A stretch of 64,000 nucleotides of DNA, taken from positions 186,001-250,000 of the forward strand of contig NZ_LFNE01000002.1 of NCBI RefSeq assembly GCF_001045455.1, given 5' to 3'. This document shows, one piece after another, positions 18,087-26,915 of the stretch. Both the position numbers and the translations under genes were made by a program. Origin of the DNA: Chryseobacterium sp. FH2. Its GTDB lineage: Bacteria > Bacteroidota > Bacteroidia > Flavobacteriales > Weeksellaceae. The stretch's first letter is position 1. Each line of letters begins with the position of its first letter. Under the pieces are notes generated by a model, which saw only the letters and a program-made list of their open reading frames with translations, did no database searches and was not told where the DNA came from.

Positions 18087-18860
18087 ATGAAAAAACAAAT
18101 TTTATTAGTTCTAATTTTAGCCTTATTTAATAATATTTTAATTGCCCAAAAGGTTAATTCTGAAATAGCTTATTTTTATAAATATAGTTATCATACAGAT
18201 TCTACAAACATTGATAAAATAAATACAGAAGATACTGTATTGCTTACAAATTCTAAGGAATCATTATTTTGCAGCTATACAAAAATGAAGAATGACTCAA
18301 CGATTTTAAGTAACATACAAAAAGGTAACATGGTTATTGATTATAGTGTTTTGCCAAAAAGCAAAGTAAATCAAATAGTTTTTGTAAATAAAGAAAAGGA
18401 GAATATCATTACTTATGATAAAGTTATTAATGTCACATTCGGTTTCCCTGTATCTCAATTAGAGTGGACATTGGGAAAAGAACATAAGAAAATTGGTGAA
18501 TTTGATTGCCAAAATGCTTATTGTATATTGAACGGAAGGAAATTTGAAGCATGGTTTACAAAATCGGTTCCTGTGAATGAGGGGCCTTACCGATTTAAAG
18601 GTCTGCCAGGCCTGATTGTAGAAGTATACGATGATAAGAAATTTTTTTACTTTATTTTAAACGGAATTAAAAAACAAACCCTTTCAACTGAATTGCCAAA
18701 AAACTTTATCCCGACAACAATAGAAAATTTTAAAAGTAAAAGACAGGAGTTTTTGAATAATCCCGCCGGTGTAACTAAGGTTTACATGGGAGATAGAATA
18801 AAGATTGATCCACAAGTGGTTAACAATAATTTTAAAAATTATAACTTATTTTTAGATTAG
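18087..18860 (+). CDS. GLPGLI family protein
   Basis: 257 residues with a signal peptide (about 1-20). The family-naming motif FKGLPGLIVEVYD is near residue 170, preceded by the family's conserved AWFTKSVPVNEGPYRF. GLPGLI proteins are exported beta-rich proteins restricted to Bacteroidota, of unknown function, often next to small peptide genes or TonB-dependent receptors. Here the neighbour is a four-cysteine secreted protein 53 bases upstream. Confidence 0.88.
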   Translation: MKKQILLVLILALFNNILIAQKVNSEIAYFYKYSYHTDSTNIDKINTEDTVLLTNSKESLFCSYTKMKNDSTILSNIQKGNMVIDYSVLPKSKVNQIVFVNKEKENIITYDKVINVTFGFPVSQLEWTLGKEHKKIGEFDCQNAYCILNGRKFEAWFTKSVPVNEGPYRFKGLPGLIVEVYDDKKFFYFILNGIKKQTLSTELPKNFIPTTIENFKSKRQEFLNNPAGVTKVYMGDRIKIDPQVVNNNFKNYNLFLD

Positions 18861-18935
18861 AAAAACTGCAGCCAAGTGTTTTATTTTTATTATTGTCTAA
18901 GCAAAAAATGTTTTTATTAACCCCTTAAAAAATCG

Positions 18936-18943
18936 TATTTTTG
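18936..18943 (+). promoter_or_regulatory. promoter -7 element of the polyprenyl synthase gene
   Basis: TATTTTTG followed by C, 18 bases before the chosen ATG at 18962. A TTG-initiated longer frame would begin inside this element, which argues against it. Confidence 0.6.
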
Positions 18944-18961
18944 CTTAAACTATTAGAATTT

Positions 18962-19933
18962 ATGGAATTTTTAGACAGATACCAACAGATTGTTGCTGAT
19001 GCCATTACTAAATACACTTTTAAAGATAAACCTACGGAGTTATACGAACCGATGAATTATATCATCTCCCACGGAGGGAAACGTCTTCGTCCGATTATGG
19101 TTTTAATGGCTTGTGATTTATTTGGAGGTGATTTGAAAGAGGCTATTAAACCCGCATTAGCCATCGAATTTTTCCATAACTTTACCCTTATCCATGATGA
19201 TATTATGGATGAAGCTCCGTTGAGAAGAAACAAACCTACTATCCATACTTTACACGGAATTAATGTCGGTATTCTTTCAGGTGACGGATTAATGCTGAAA
19301 GCCTATAAATTTTTCGAAGATCTTGAGCCTGAAATTTTTAAAGCTTGTATCAGAATTTTTACTCATACAGGTTTGCTTTTATGCGAGGGACAGCAATATG
19401 ATATCAATTTTGAGACTCAGGAAAATGTAACTTTTGATGATTATATCAGAATGATTACCTATAAAACAGGAGTTTTAAGCGCTTCTTCATTTGAAATCGG
19501 GGCCTTGATTGCAAAAGCTAACTTTAAGGATGCAAAGGCTATTTTTAATTTCGGAAAACATATCGGAATCGCTTTCCAGATTATGGATGATTATCTGGAT
19601 GTATTCGGAGATCAGGCCCAGTTTGGTAAAAAACATGCCGGAGATATCTATGAAAATAAAAAAACAGTTCTTTATCTGATGGCGAGAGAGCATGCAACAG
19701 AAGAAGAAAGAAAAGAGCTGGATTACTGGTATTCTAAAAAAACGGATAATATAGATAAAGTTTATAATGTTGAAAAGATTTTCAGAAGAACAAAAGTTGA
19801 CGAAAAAGCTTTACGTTTAATTGAAAAACACAACGAAATAGGACAGAGTTATCTTAAGAAAATTAATATTCCGGAAGATAAGAAAAAGCCATTTACTGAA
19901 TTGGCAAATTATTTATTGAGAAGAGAAAGTTAA
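18962..19933 (+). CDS. polyprenyl diphosphate synthase (octaprenyl-type)
   Basis: 323 residues. A trans-isoprenyl diphosphate synthase: the first aspartate-rich motif LIHDDIMDEA lies near residue 80 and the second, IMDDYLDVFGD, near 207, with GGKRLRP near 38. It condenses isopentenyl diphosphate on an allylic primer to build the quinone side chain (menaquinone in Flavobacteria). Chain length cannot be fixed from sequence alone. The start at 18962 was chosen because the upstream TTG overlaps the promoter. Confidence 0.88.
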   Translation: MEFLDRYQQIVADAITKYTFKDKPTELYEPMNYIISHGGKRLRPIMVLMACDLFGGDLKEAIKPALAIEFFHNFTLIHDDIMDEAPLRRNKPTIHTLHGINVGILSGDGLMLKAYKFFEDLEPEIFKACIRIFTHTGLLLCEGQQYDINFETQENVTFDDYIRMITYKTGVLSASSFEIGALIAKANFKDAKAIFNFGKHIGIAFQIMDDYLDVFGDQAQFGKKHAGDIYENKKTVLYLMAREHATEEERKELDYWYSKKTDNIDKVYNVEKIFRRTKVDEKALRLIEKHNEIGQSYLKKINIPEDKKKPFTELANYLLRRES

Positions 19934-19971
19934 AAGTTAGCTAACAGATTTTAGGTTGATTTTTACCCAAA

Positions 19972-20931
19972 ATGAAATTCAGGACAGAAGTTGATATTAA
20001 AGAATCACAGAAGAAGATTGATGTTGAAGATAAAATATTTTCAATAGGGTCATGCTTTGCTGCTGAAATGTCAGATTTATTTCAACAGGGGCAGTTACAA
20101 ACGGTAAATAACCCTTTTGGAACGATTTTTAATCCCTTTTCTATCAATAATTCTATTAAAAGGCTTCATGATTCAGCATTTTATGAAGAGGATGATTTAA
20201 TCACATTTAATGATGAATTTATCTCCTTAGATCATCATACGAGCTTTGACACACGGTTTATTCATAAAACCTTAGAAAAAATTAACTCTAAAATTGTTGA
20301 AGGAAATCAATTTCTTCAGGAAACTAAGTGGGTTATTATAACCTACGGCACTTCATTTATTTATGAATTTATTCCGAAGCAGAAGTTAGTCGGAAATTGT
20401 CATAAAATTCCACAGAAATTTTTCCAAAAAAGATTATTAACACATTGTGAGCTGACGGATGCCATTTATAATACGATTTTAAACTTAAAAGATATCTGCC
20501 AGGACAGTGTTCAACTGTTATTTACGGTTTCTCCTGTTCGTCATACAAAGGATGGAATGATTGAAAATCAATTGAGCAAAGCCAAATTAATCACTGCGGT
20601 TCACGAGGCAGTTCTGCCATTTGAAAATTGCCATTATTTACCCATTTATGAAATTTTAATGGATGATTTACGCGATTACCGTTTTTATAAAGATGATATG
20701 ATACATCCTAATTCTCAGGCCGTTAATTATATTTTTGACAAATTCGGGAGTGCTTATTTTTCGGAAGAAACAAAAGATTTTATTAAAGAAAATTTTAATA
20801 TTAATAAAGCTTTAGAGCATAGAACGGAAGACAAAAAAGATCCGAAGTATATAGAATTTAAAGAAAAATTAAATCAAAGGATTGAAAAGCAACAACAAAA
20901 AGTAAAACATAAAATATTTTCAAATGCTTGA
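19972..20931 (+). CDS. GSCFA domain protein
   Basis: 319 residues. The name-giving motif FSIGSCFAAEM is at about residue 24-34, and a C-terminal DMIHPNSQAVNYIFDKF block near 242 gives an SGNH-like Ser/Asp/His set. GSCFA proteins are SGNH-hydrolase relatives, possibly acetyl-esterases or acyltransferases. The substrate is unknown. There is no signal peptide. The 3' end overlaps the next gene by 8 bases, suggesting an operon with DUF4269 and TatD genes. Confidence 0.87.
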   Translation: MKFRTEVDIKESQKKIDVEDKIFSIGSCFAAEMSDLFQQGQLQTVNNPFGTIFNPFSINNSIKRLHDSAFYEEDDLITFNDEFISLDHHTSFDTRFIHKTLEKINSKIVEGNQFLQETKWVIITYGTSFIYEFIPKQKLVGNCHKIPQKFFQKRLLTHCELTDAIYNTILNLKDICQDSVQLLFTVSPVRHTKDGMIENQLSKAKLITAVHEAVLPFENCHYLPIYEILMDDLRDYRFYKDDMIHPNSQAVNYIFDKFGSAYFSEETKDFIKENFNINKALEHRTEDKKDPKYIEFKEKLNQRIEKQQQKVKHKIFSNA

Positions 20932-21448
20932 TTTTACAACCATTGATTATTTGAAGGAGGGGAATGAAAAGCAAAAAAGAGCATATAATGTTCTTATAAA
21001 ATACCAAATTTTCGAAAAACTGAAAGAATATTTTCCAATTTTGGCAGGGACAATTCCTATTGAGATTGATACTGACAAAAGTGATTTGGATATTATTTGT
21101 GAAGTCAAGGATATGGCTGGGTTTGAAAAAAAATTAAAACAAATTTTGCCGGAAAATATTGATTTTCAAATTACAAGAAATAATATTCATGGTGAGGAAT
21201 GTGTTATTTTAAATGGTATTTTAGACGAATTTTCAATCGAAATTTTCGGACAAAATAAACCTGCGTTTGAGCAAAATGCCTACCGTCATATGATTGCAGA
21301 ATACAAAATATTACGGGAAAAAGGTGATGATTTTAAACAAAAAATAATAGAACTAAAAAAGGAGGGAATAAAAACAGAACCTGCATTTGGAGTATTGTTA
21401 GGATGGGAAAATCCTTATGAAGATCTATTAAAATTTAGAAAAAAATGA
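20924..21448 (+). CDS. DUF4269 protein, nucleotidyltransferase-like
   Basis: 174 residues. Residues about 40-57 (LAGTIPIEIDTDKSDLDI) match the DUF4269 pattern, in which acidic residues resemble the GS..SDlD site of minimal nucleotidyltransferases. Function is not established. It overlaps GSCFA upstream by 8 bases and TatD downstream by an ATGA. Confidence 0.8.
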   Translation: MLDFTTIDYLKEGNEKQKRAYNVLIKYQIFEKLKEYFPILAGTIPIEIDTDKSDLDIICEVKDMAGFEKKLKQILPENIDFQITRNNIHGEECVILNGILDEFSIEIFGQNKPAFEQNAYRHMIAEYKILREKGDDFKQKIIELKKEGIKTEPAFGVLLGWENPYEDLLKFRKK

Positions 21449-22212
21449 TTGATACACATACGCATTTATACGCGGAAGAATTTGACGAAGATAGAACAGA
21501 AGCTATTCAAAGAGCTTTATCTAAAGGTATTACAGAATTTTATCTTCCCGCTATTGATTCTGAATCTCATGAAAAGATGCTTCAGTTGGAAGCAGCATAT
21601 CCAAAGCAGATTTTCGCAATGATGGGTTTGCATCCGTGTTATGTAAAACCTGAAATATGGGAGAAAGAATTAAAAATTGTAAAAGGATACCTTGATCAAA
21701 GAGATTTTCCGGCGATAGGTGAAATCGGGATTGATCTGTACTGGGATAAAACGACTTTAGATATTCAAATTAAAGCTTTTGAGCAGCAGATTGATTGGGC
21801 AATTGAAAAAGATTTGCCAATTGTGATTCATACAAGGGAAAGCTTTGACGAAACTTTCGAAGTGCTGGAAAGAAAAAAACATCTAAAGCTTCGCGGTATT
21901 TTTCACTGTTTTTCCGGAAATCTTGAGCAGGCAAAACATGCAATAGATTTAAATTTTATTTTGGGAATAGGTGGGGTAGTAACTTTTAAAAATGGAAAAA
22001 TTGATCAGTTTTTAAATGAAATCCCGTTAGATAAAATTGTTCTGGAAACGGATTCCCCATATTTGGCACCGGTTCCGCACAGAGGAAAAAGAAATGAAAG
22101 TTCTTATCTTGATTTGGTGGCTGGGAAATTAGTTGATATTTATAAAACAGATTTCTTGGAAATTGACAGAATTACAACTGAGAATGCCAAGAAATTATTT
22201 GTTCAAATCTAA
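21445..22212 (+). CDS. TatD family metal-dependent deoxyribonuclease
   Basis: 255 residues. The TIM-barrel metal site is visible: IDTHTHLYAEEFD at the N-terminus, GEIGIDLYWD near 93, VIHTRES near 128, IFHCFSGN near 153 and LETDSPYLAPVPHRGKRNES near 203. TatD proteins are 3'-5' DNA exonucleases or D-aminoacyl-type hydrolases. The ATG overlaps the previous stop. It ends at a bidirectional terminator shared with the convergent helicase. Confidence 0.9.
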   Translation: MIDTHTHLYAEEFDEDRTEAIQRALSKGITEFYLPAIDSESHEKMLQLEAAYPKQIFAMMGLHPCYVKPEIWEKELKIVKGYLDQRDFPAIGEIGIDLYWDKTTLDIQIKAFEQQIDWAIEKDLPIVIHTRESFDETFEVLERKKHLKLRGIFHCFSGNLEQAKHAIDLNFILGIGGVVTFKNGKIDQFLNEIPLDKIVLETDSPYLAPVPHRGKRNESSYLDLVAGKLVDIYKTDFLEIDRITTENAKKLFVQI

Positions 22213-22248
22213 AGAAAAAGCCTTCCAAATATTGGAAGGCTTTTTCTT
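22211..22248. terminator. bidirectional terminator
   Basis: AAAGAAAAAGCCTTCCAA pairs with TTGGAAGGCTTTTTCTTT around ATA, serving TatD on plus and the helicase on minus. Confidence 0.9.
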
Positions 22249-23546
22249 TATTTTTTTCGTGTAAAGCTCTTATTGTTTGGCTTTTTATATCCCACTGCAG
22301 AAGTGGGCTTCTTCTTGTTTTTCTGAGGTCTTGAAGAATTATTACCAGATGGTTTTGGTCTTTCACTTCCTGCATTAAAAGGTTTGTTATTAGAATCTCT
22401 TTTCTGGGCCACCAAATCATCTGTATGGAAAGGATGATTTTTTATCACGGGAATTTTCATACCGATAAGTTTTTCAGTGTTTTTAAGGTTTAATAAATCT
22501 AAACCGTCAACAAATGAGATAGAATTTCCTTCCGCACCGGCTCTTCCCGTTCTTCCGATTCTGTGAACATACGTTTCTGAAACGTCGGAAAGTTCAAAAT
22601 TGATAACAAATTTCAATTCATCAATATCAATTCCTCTGGCCGCAATATCGGTAGCCACCAAAACTCTGGTTCTACCTGATTTGAAGTTGGTTAAAGCATT
22701 TTGTCTTGCGTTTTGGGACTTATTACCATGGATGGCTTCCGTAGAAACTCCATCAGATTGAAGCTTTCTGGCAATTTTATCAGCGCCGTGTTTTGTTCTC
22801 GCAAATACTAAAACAGAATCAGAAATATCATTCTTCAGAATATGGGTAAGAAGGTTCAGTTTATTTTCCTTTTCAACAAAATAAACTGACTGTTGGATAG
22901 TTTCTGCTGTGGAAGAAACAGGGGTAACTTCTACTTTTACGGGATTGTTTAAAATAGAATTAGCTAATTTCTGAATTTCCGCAGGCATAGTTGCTGAGAA
23001 AAATAAAGTCTGCCTTTTTTGTGGTAAAAGCTTGATAACTCTTTTTACATCATGTACAAAACCCATATCAAGCATCCTGTCTGCCTCATCAAGAACAAAA
23101 ATCTCGATATTTTTTAAGCTGATTATGCCCTGAGCGATAAAATCTAATAATCTTCCCGGAGTGGCGACCAAAATGTCAACTCCTTTTTTCAAAGCTGCTT
23201 CCTGGTTTCCTTGCTTTACTCCGCCAAAAATAACCAATTGCTTTAATGGCAAATATTTACCGTAATCGTTAATATTTTGTTCAATTTGAATCGCCAATTC
23301 TCTTGTAGGAGTTAATATTAAAGCTTTAATATGTCTGTTTGGCGTTTTATTTTTAGAAAGATTCTGTAAAATGGGAATTGAAAAAGCTGCTGTTTTTCCT
23401 GTTCCTGTCTGTGCGCAACCCAAAAAATCTCTTCCGTCTAAAATTTCAGGAATTGATCTTTCCTGAATGGGAGTGGGGTTTGTATATCCTTGTTCCTGAA
23501 TTGCTTTTGCAATAGGTTCTATTAAGTTTAAGTCTGTAAAATTCAA
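22248..23546 (-). CDS. DEAD-box RNA helicase, RhlE-like
   Basis: 432 residues. Q motif TNPTPIQERSIPEI near 22, Walker A AQTGTGKTAAF near 46, VLDEADRMLDMGF near 150, SAT near 183 and HRIGRTGRAG near 325 are intact. The C-terminus from about 375 is a basic, proline/lysine-rich tail, as in RhlE proteins. It is the second helicase in this window and lacks the DbpA domain of the first. A promoter and a perfect hairpin lie in the leader. Confidence 0.92.
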   Translation of the reverse strand: MNFTDLNLIEPIAKAIQEQGYTNPTPIQERSIPEILDGRDFLGCAQTGTGKTAAFSIPILQNLSKNKTPNRHIKALILTPTRELAIQIEQNINDYGKYLPLKQLVIFGGVKQGNQEAALKKGVDILVATPGRLLDFIAQGIISLKNIEIFVLDEADRMLDMGFVHDVKRVIKLLPQKRQTLFFSATMPAEIQKLANSILNNPVKVEVTPVSSTAETIQQSVYFVEKENKLNLLTHILKNDISDSVLVFARTKHGADKIARKLQSDGVSTEAIHGNKSQNARQNALTNFKSGRTRVLVATDIAARGIDIDELKFVINFELSDVSETYVHRIGRTGRAGAEGNSISFVDGLDLLNLKNTEKLIGMKIPVIKNHPFHTDDLVAQKRDSNNKPFNAGSERPKPSGNNSSRPQKNKKKPTSAVGYKKPNNKSFTRKK

Positions 23547-23573
23547 ATGAATTGTTTTTTTTATTAAAATGAA

Positions 23574-23596
23574 AATTCCTTCAAAATGAAGGAATT
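23574..23596 (-). promoter_or_regulatory. hairpin in the leader of the RhlE-like gene
   Basis: AATTCCTTCA and TGAAGGAATT form a 10-bp perfect stem with a three-base loop, just downstream of the helicase promoter (TACCTTTG on minus, 23605-23612). It may instead be a weak terminator for the upstream DUF6438 gene, since TTTTCATTTT follows. Confidence 0.5.
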
Positions 23597-23604
23597 ATAT
23601 ATTG

Positions 23605-23612
23605 CAAAGGTA
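23605..23612 (-). promoter_or_regulatory. promoter -7 element of the RhlE-like gene
   Basis: TACCTTTG followed by C on the minus strand matches TAnnTTTG and lies about 60 bases before the start codon. Confidence 0.6.
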
Positions 23613-23631
23613 GTCTAAATATTTTAAATGA

Positions 23632-24120
23632 TTAATTTACTTTTGTCCATTGTTGATTATGTCTTAAATCTTCGAAAAATTTATAAATTTCAGAAAGTTT
23701 TTCGCTTCCGCGTTTACCGTAATCTTCTATATTTTTTGAACTTCCGTCAGCAAATTTTACCCTTAAATAAGATGTCGGTAAATCTGTGATGTTTTTTTCA
23801 CCATATTTATCCTTTGCATTTCTTATATCTAAGTCATTCAGTAATGTAATTAATCTATTATAATCAGCTTCCTTGATTGTCCCTTTAAATGATCCTTCAC
23901 GGGGTTTGGAAAATTCATCTTTTGAAGGCTTATCATTAAAATTAAAATGTTCTGCTTCAAAAACAGCTGTCCTGTCCGGGTTAATAGTTATTTTGAAAAC
24001 CGGACAAAATCCGAAACAAGGGGTCGCTTCATATTCAATTTCAGAATATTTTGAGTTTATATTCTGAGAACTGCATGAAAATAAAAAGATAAAGGTGAAG
24101 AGGGAAAGTAAATATTTCAT
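23632..24120 (-). CDS. DUF6438 lipoprotein
   Basis: 162 residues from the ATG at 24120. An upstream in-frame ATG adds 16 residues that do not look like a signal peptide. The lipobox FLFSC lies at about residue 16. The DUF6438 core PCFGFCPVFKITI is near residue 32, followed by a short beta-rich domain. Exported to the periplasm or outer membrane; role unknown. It sits between two terminators and appears monocistronic. Confidence 0.8.
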   Translation of the reverse strand: MKYLLSLFTFIFLFSCSSQNINSKYSEIEYEATPCFGFCPVFKITINPDRTAVFEAEHFNFNDKPSKDEFSKPREGSFKGTIKEADYNRLITLLNDLDIRNAKDKYGEKNITDLPTSYLRVKFADGSSKNIEDYGKRGSEKLSEIYKFFEDLRHNQQWTKVN

Positions 24121-24172
24121 AATTTTTAAATCTATTGGGATTCTCTCAAGAATTGTTCCAAAGAGCAATAAA

Positions 24173-24200
24173 AAAGGAGAAACTAAATTGTTTCTCCTTT
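24173..24200 (-). terminator. intrinsic terminator after obg
   Basis: On the minus strand AAAGGAGAAAC pairs with GTTTCTCCTTT around a six-base loop and is followed by TTTTTATT. The terminator lies 22 bases after the obg stop. Confidence 0.85.
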
Positions 24201-24221
24201 AAATTTTATTCATAAATAGTT

Positions 24222-25205
24222 TTACCCGTGAAGTTTTTTCCAGATTGCATCTTTCAGTTCCGTAAGATTTTCTCCCGTAACACCGGAGAAGAATATAGGC
24301 TGTCTGTTTTCAGGAAATTCGGCTGCTATTTCTTTTTTCAGTTCATCATCCAGCAAGTCAGATTTTGATACGGAAATAATGAAATCTTTATCTAATAATT
24401 CAGGATTGTATTCCTTTAATTCATTTTCCAGAATTTTAAATTCCTGGAAATGATCTTCAGAATCAGCCGGAATTAAGAATAATAAGATTGAATTTCTTTC
24501 AATATGCCTTAAAAACCGATGTCCTAAACCTTTACCTTCAGCAGCTCCTTCAATAATTCCCGGAATATCTGCCATTACAAAAGATTTGTAATTTCTGTAA
24601 TCAACAATTCCTAAGTTCGGTGTCAAAGTAGTAAATGCGTAGTTGGCAATTTTAGGTTTGGCGGCAGAAACCGAAGCTAAAAGAGTAGATTTGCCTGCAT
24701 TCGGGAAACCGACAAGGCCTACATCCGCTAAAATTTTGAGCTCGAAAACCACATAACCTTCCTGACCATCCATTCCCGGTTGTGCAAATCTGGGAGTCTG
24801 GTTGGTAGAAGACTTGAAATGTTCATTTCCTTTTCCTCCCATTCCTCCTTCCATCAGGATGATTTCCTGGCCATCTTCTAGGATTTCGCCGATGATTTCT
24901 CCTTCTTCATTTTTAGCAATAGTCCCAATTGGAACTTCAATATAAACATCAGCTCCGTAAGCTCCCGTTAACTGGTTTTTTCCTCCGTTTTCACCACGTT
25001 CGGCTTTTACGTGACGTGTATAACGAAGAGGTAGTAAAGTCCATTCATTGGCATTTCCTTTCATGATAACGTGACCGCCTCGACCACCGTCTCCGCCGTC
25101 AGGGCCACCTTTAGGAATATATTTTTCACGGCGAAGATGCGCAGAACCTGCACCACCATGTCCGCTCTTACAATGAATCTTTACGTAATCTACAAAATTT
25201 GACAT
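24222..25205 (-). CDS. obg: GTPase Obg
   Basis: 327 residues. The glycine-rich Obg fold (about 1-158) starts [17 protein letters not shown] and contains [14 protein letters not shown]. The GTPase domain follows, with G1 [10 protein letters not shown] near 166, G3 DIPGIIEGA near 213 and a G4-like SVSKSD near 280. Obg acts in late 50S assembly and stress control. The C-terminal OCT domain of some Obg proteins is absent, normal for this phylum. Adenylate kinase lies upstream, separated by a repeat-like spacer. Confidence 0.94.
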   Translation of the reverse strand: MSNFVDYVKIHCKSGHGGAGSAHLRREKYIPKGGPDGGDGGRGGHVIMKGNANEWTLLPLRYTRHVKAERGENGGKNQLTGAYGADVYIEVPIGTIAKNEEGEIIGEILEDGQEIILMEGGMGGKGNEHFKSSTNQTPRFAQPGMDGQEGYVVFELKILADVGLVGFPNAGKSTLLASVSAAKPKIANYAFTTLTPNLGIVDYRNYKSFVMADIPGIIEGAAEGKGLGHRFLRHIERNSILLFLIPADSEDHFQEFKILENELKEYNPELLDKDFIISVSKSDLLDDELKKEIAAEFPENRQPIFFSGVTGENLTELKDAIWKKLHG

Positions 25206-25206
25206 T

Positions 25207-25275
25207 CAATAAATGTTATGAGTTATGAATTATGAGCTATGAATTTAAAATGAACCTATGACCCATTACTCATAA
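25207..25275. repeat. low-complexity ATGAGTTATGAATT-type intergenic repeat
   Basis: The spacer between obg and adk consists of degenerate copies of TTATGAG/CTATGAA-like words, ending in their inverted form ATTACTCATAACT. Similar words recur at 39472-39505. It looks like a dispersed intergenic element, not coding. Confidence 0.5.
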
Positions 25276-25282
25276 CTATTAA

Positions 25283-25861
25283 TTATTTTATTTTTTCTAC
25301 TTCAGCAAAAAGTTTTTCGGAGATTTCGTTGATTTCTCCTACACCGTTTACTTCTACATATTTGCCTTGCTGTTTATAAAGCTCGGCAACTTCAGCTGTT
25401 TTAGCGTAATATTCTTTAATCCTGTTTTCGATGATTTCCACATTGCTGTCATCGGTTCTTCCGCTTGTTTCACCTCTTTTTAGCAATCTTTCAATCAATA
25501 CTTTATCTTCTACGATTAATGAAAGGCAAATATCAATATTGTCATTCAATTCATCTTTTACGATTTTTTCCAAAGCTTCTGTCTGAACTGCAGTTCTTGG
25601 ATATCCGTCAAAAATAAATCCTGCCGCATCAGTCGGCTTTCTCAATTCGTCAATCAGCATATCGATTGTTACCTGATCCGGAACCAATTCTCCCTTATCG
25701 ATGTAAGATTTTGCTAATTTCCCAAGTTCAGTATTATTTTTCATGTTAAACCTGAAAAGATCGCCTGTTGAGATTTGTTTTAGATTAAATTTCTCGATTA
25801 GATTCTGGGCTTGAGTTCCTTTTCCACTTCCTGGAGGACCGAACAGAACAATGTTTATCAT
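25283..25861 (-). CDS. adk: adenylate kinase
   Basis: 192 residues, the short-lid form. Walker A GPPGSGKGTQ near residue 7, the AMP site STGDLFRFNM near 31, FDGYPRT near 84 and the LID start RLLKRGETSGRTDD near 122 are seen. It interconverts AMP plus ATP and two ADP. The zinc-binding LID cysteines are absent, as in other short forms. Hypoxanthine phosphoribosyltransferase lies upstream on the same strand, making a purine-salvage neighbourhood. Confidence 0.94.
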   Translation of the reverse strand: MINIVLFGPPGSGKGTQAQNLIEKFNLKQISTGDLFRFNMKNNTELGKLAKSYIDKGELVPDQVTIDMLIDELRKPTDAAGFIFDGYPRTAVQTEALEKIVKDELNDNIDICLSLIVEDKVLIERLLKRGETSGRTDDSNVEIIENRIKEYYAKTAEVAELYKQQGKYVEVNGVGEINEISEKLFAEVEKIK

Positions 25862-25894
25862 AATGTTGATTTGCTTTTGGCATATACAATAAGT

Positions 25895-25985
25895 TGCAAG
25901 CCGTTAGCTTTTTTTAGTTAATATTTACTTTTTATTTCGATGTACTGTTAAAAGCTAATAGCTAACTGCTAAAAGCCGATAGCAA
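25895..25985. repeat. AGCTAATAGCTAACTGCTAAAAG-like degenerate intergenic repeat
   Basis: The spacer between adk and hpt is made of degenerate AGCTAA/AGCNNNTAGC words (GCTAATAGCTAACTGC, then AAAAGCCGATAGC, with related GCAAGCCGTTAGC). No gene fits. Likely a dispersed repeat remnant. Confidence 0.4.
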
Positions 25986-25990
25986 AATTG

Positions 25991-26545
25991 TTAATGGTTG
26001 ATTTGTCCTTCTTCTAATTGGTACAAATTCGGTAAATTTCTACCTAATTCATCATAATCTAAACCATAACCAAGAACAAATTTATTTGGAATTTCTTTTC
26101 CGATATAATCCAGCTTGAAATCTTTTTTATAAACCTCAGGTTTTAATAAGAAAGAAGCCAGCTTTACAGATTTCGGACGTTGGGTTTCTTTAAAATATTT
26201 GAAAAGACTTTCAACGGTATTTCCTGTGTCAACGATATCTTCTACAAGAATGATGTGACGGTCTTTTACGTCCTTCGTCAGTTCCATTTTCTGGTAAACA
26301 ATTCCTGTGGATTCAGTTCCTGCATAAGAACTCATTTGGATAAAAGCAATCTCACAATTTCCCGGATAATGCTTTAAAAGATCTGAGAAGAACATGATAA
26401 CTCCGTTCAAAACACCAATGAAAACAGGGACTTCATCCTTGTAATCTTCATAAATTTTCAGTGCTGTTGCTTTTACAATTTCCTGAATTTCGGCATCCTT
26501 AAGATAAGGAACAAAAGTTTTGTCGTGAACTTTAATACTTTCCAT
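25991..26545 (-). CDS. hpt: hypoxanthine phosphoribosyltransferase
   Basis: 184 residues from the ATG at 26545; a longer frame from a TTG at 26566 would start inside the promoter. The PRPP-binding motif IILVEDIVDTGNT is near residue 98 and the start of the fold VFIGVLNGVIMFFSDL near 41. It makes IMP or GMP from hypoxanthine or guanine plus PRPP. The late FVLGYGLDYDELGRNLPNLY block matches bacterial Hpt. Confidence 0.92.
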   Translation of the reverse strand: MESIKVHDKTFVPYLKDAEIQEIVKATALKIYEDYKDEVPVFIGVLNGVIMFFSDLLKHYPGNCEIAFIQMSSYAGTESTGIVYQKMELTKDVKDRHIILVEDIVDTGNTVESLFKYFKETQRPKSVKLASFLLKPEVYKKDFKLDYIGKEIPNKFVLGYGLDYDELGRNLPNLYQLEEGQINH

Positions 26546-26563
26546 AAAATTTTTAGTAGGCGG

Positions 26564-26571
26564 CAAAGTTA
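26564..26571 (-). promoter_or_regulatory. promoter -7 element of hpt
   Basis: TAACTTTG on the minus strand, followed by CCGCC, about 20 bases before the hpt ATG. Confidence 0.65.
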
Positions 26572-26795
26572 CGGATTTTTGATGAAAGTTTTTTAAGGTT
26601 TGATGGCAAGAAGTGTTTTAGAGTTTTAGGGTAAAAGGGTCTAAATGTTCGCAAGCTTTTGTTTAAAGTGATTTTATACATTTTTCGTTTGCTGGGGCGT
26701 TTCAATCAGCAAAGAATACCGGAAGTTCTGTCGTTTTGAATGAAACGGAATGGAATGAGGAATCTGTTTTGATGCGATACTCACAAGATGCTATA

Positions 26796-26830
26796 TGAGA
26801 TTGCTTCGTCGCTTCGCTCCTCGCAATGAC
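26796..26830. repeat. dispersed palindromic repeat (ATTGC...GCAAT)
   Basis: The element reads GAGATTGCTTCGTCGC, then TTCGCTCCTCGCAATGAC. ATTGC (26800-26804) pairs with GCAAT (26823-26827), and the GC-rich middle differs from the AT-rich surroundings. Sequences of this type are common dispersed repeats in many bacterial genomes. The rest of 26572-26848 shows no gene. Confidence 0.55.
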
Positions 26831-26848
26831 ACATATGTAACGAAGTTT

Positions 26849-26876
26849 TTGAAATATTCAAAAATTATTATCTTTG
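26849..26876 (+). promoter_or_regulatory. promoter of the ABC-F gene
   Basis: TTG at 26849-26851 and TATCTTTG at 26869-26876 are 17 bases apart. The transcript would carry a leader of about 100 bases before the ABC-F start. Confidence 0.75.
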
Positions 26877-26915
26877 CAGTTCACAAAACCCAAAAACAAC
26901 AGGATGTAGGATACA

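Noticed and set aside
18941..18961. TTG start for the polyprenyl synthase
   Set aside because: The TTG is the end of the TAnnTTTG promoter element; the ATG at 18962 fits the family N-terminus.
25207..25275. CRISPR-like array because of repeated short words
   Set aside because: The words are degenerate, with no constant-length repeats or unique spacers; no cas genes are present.
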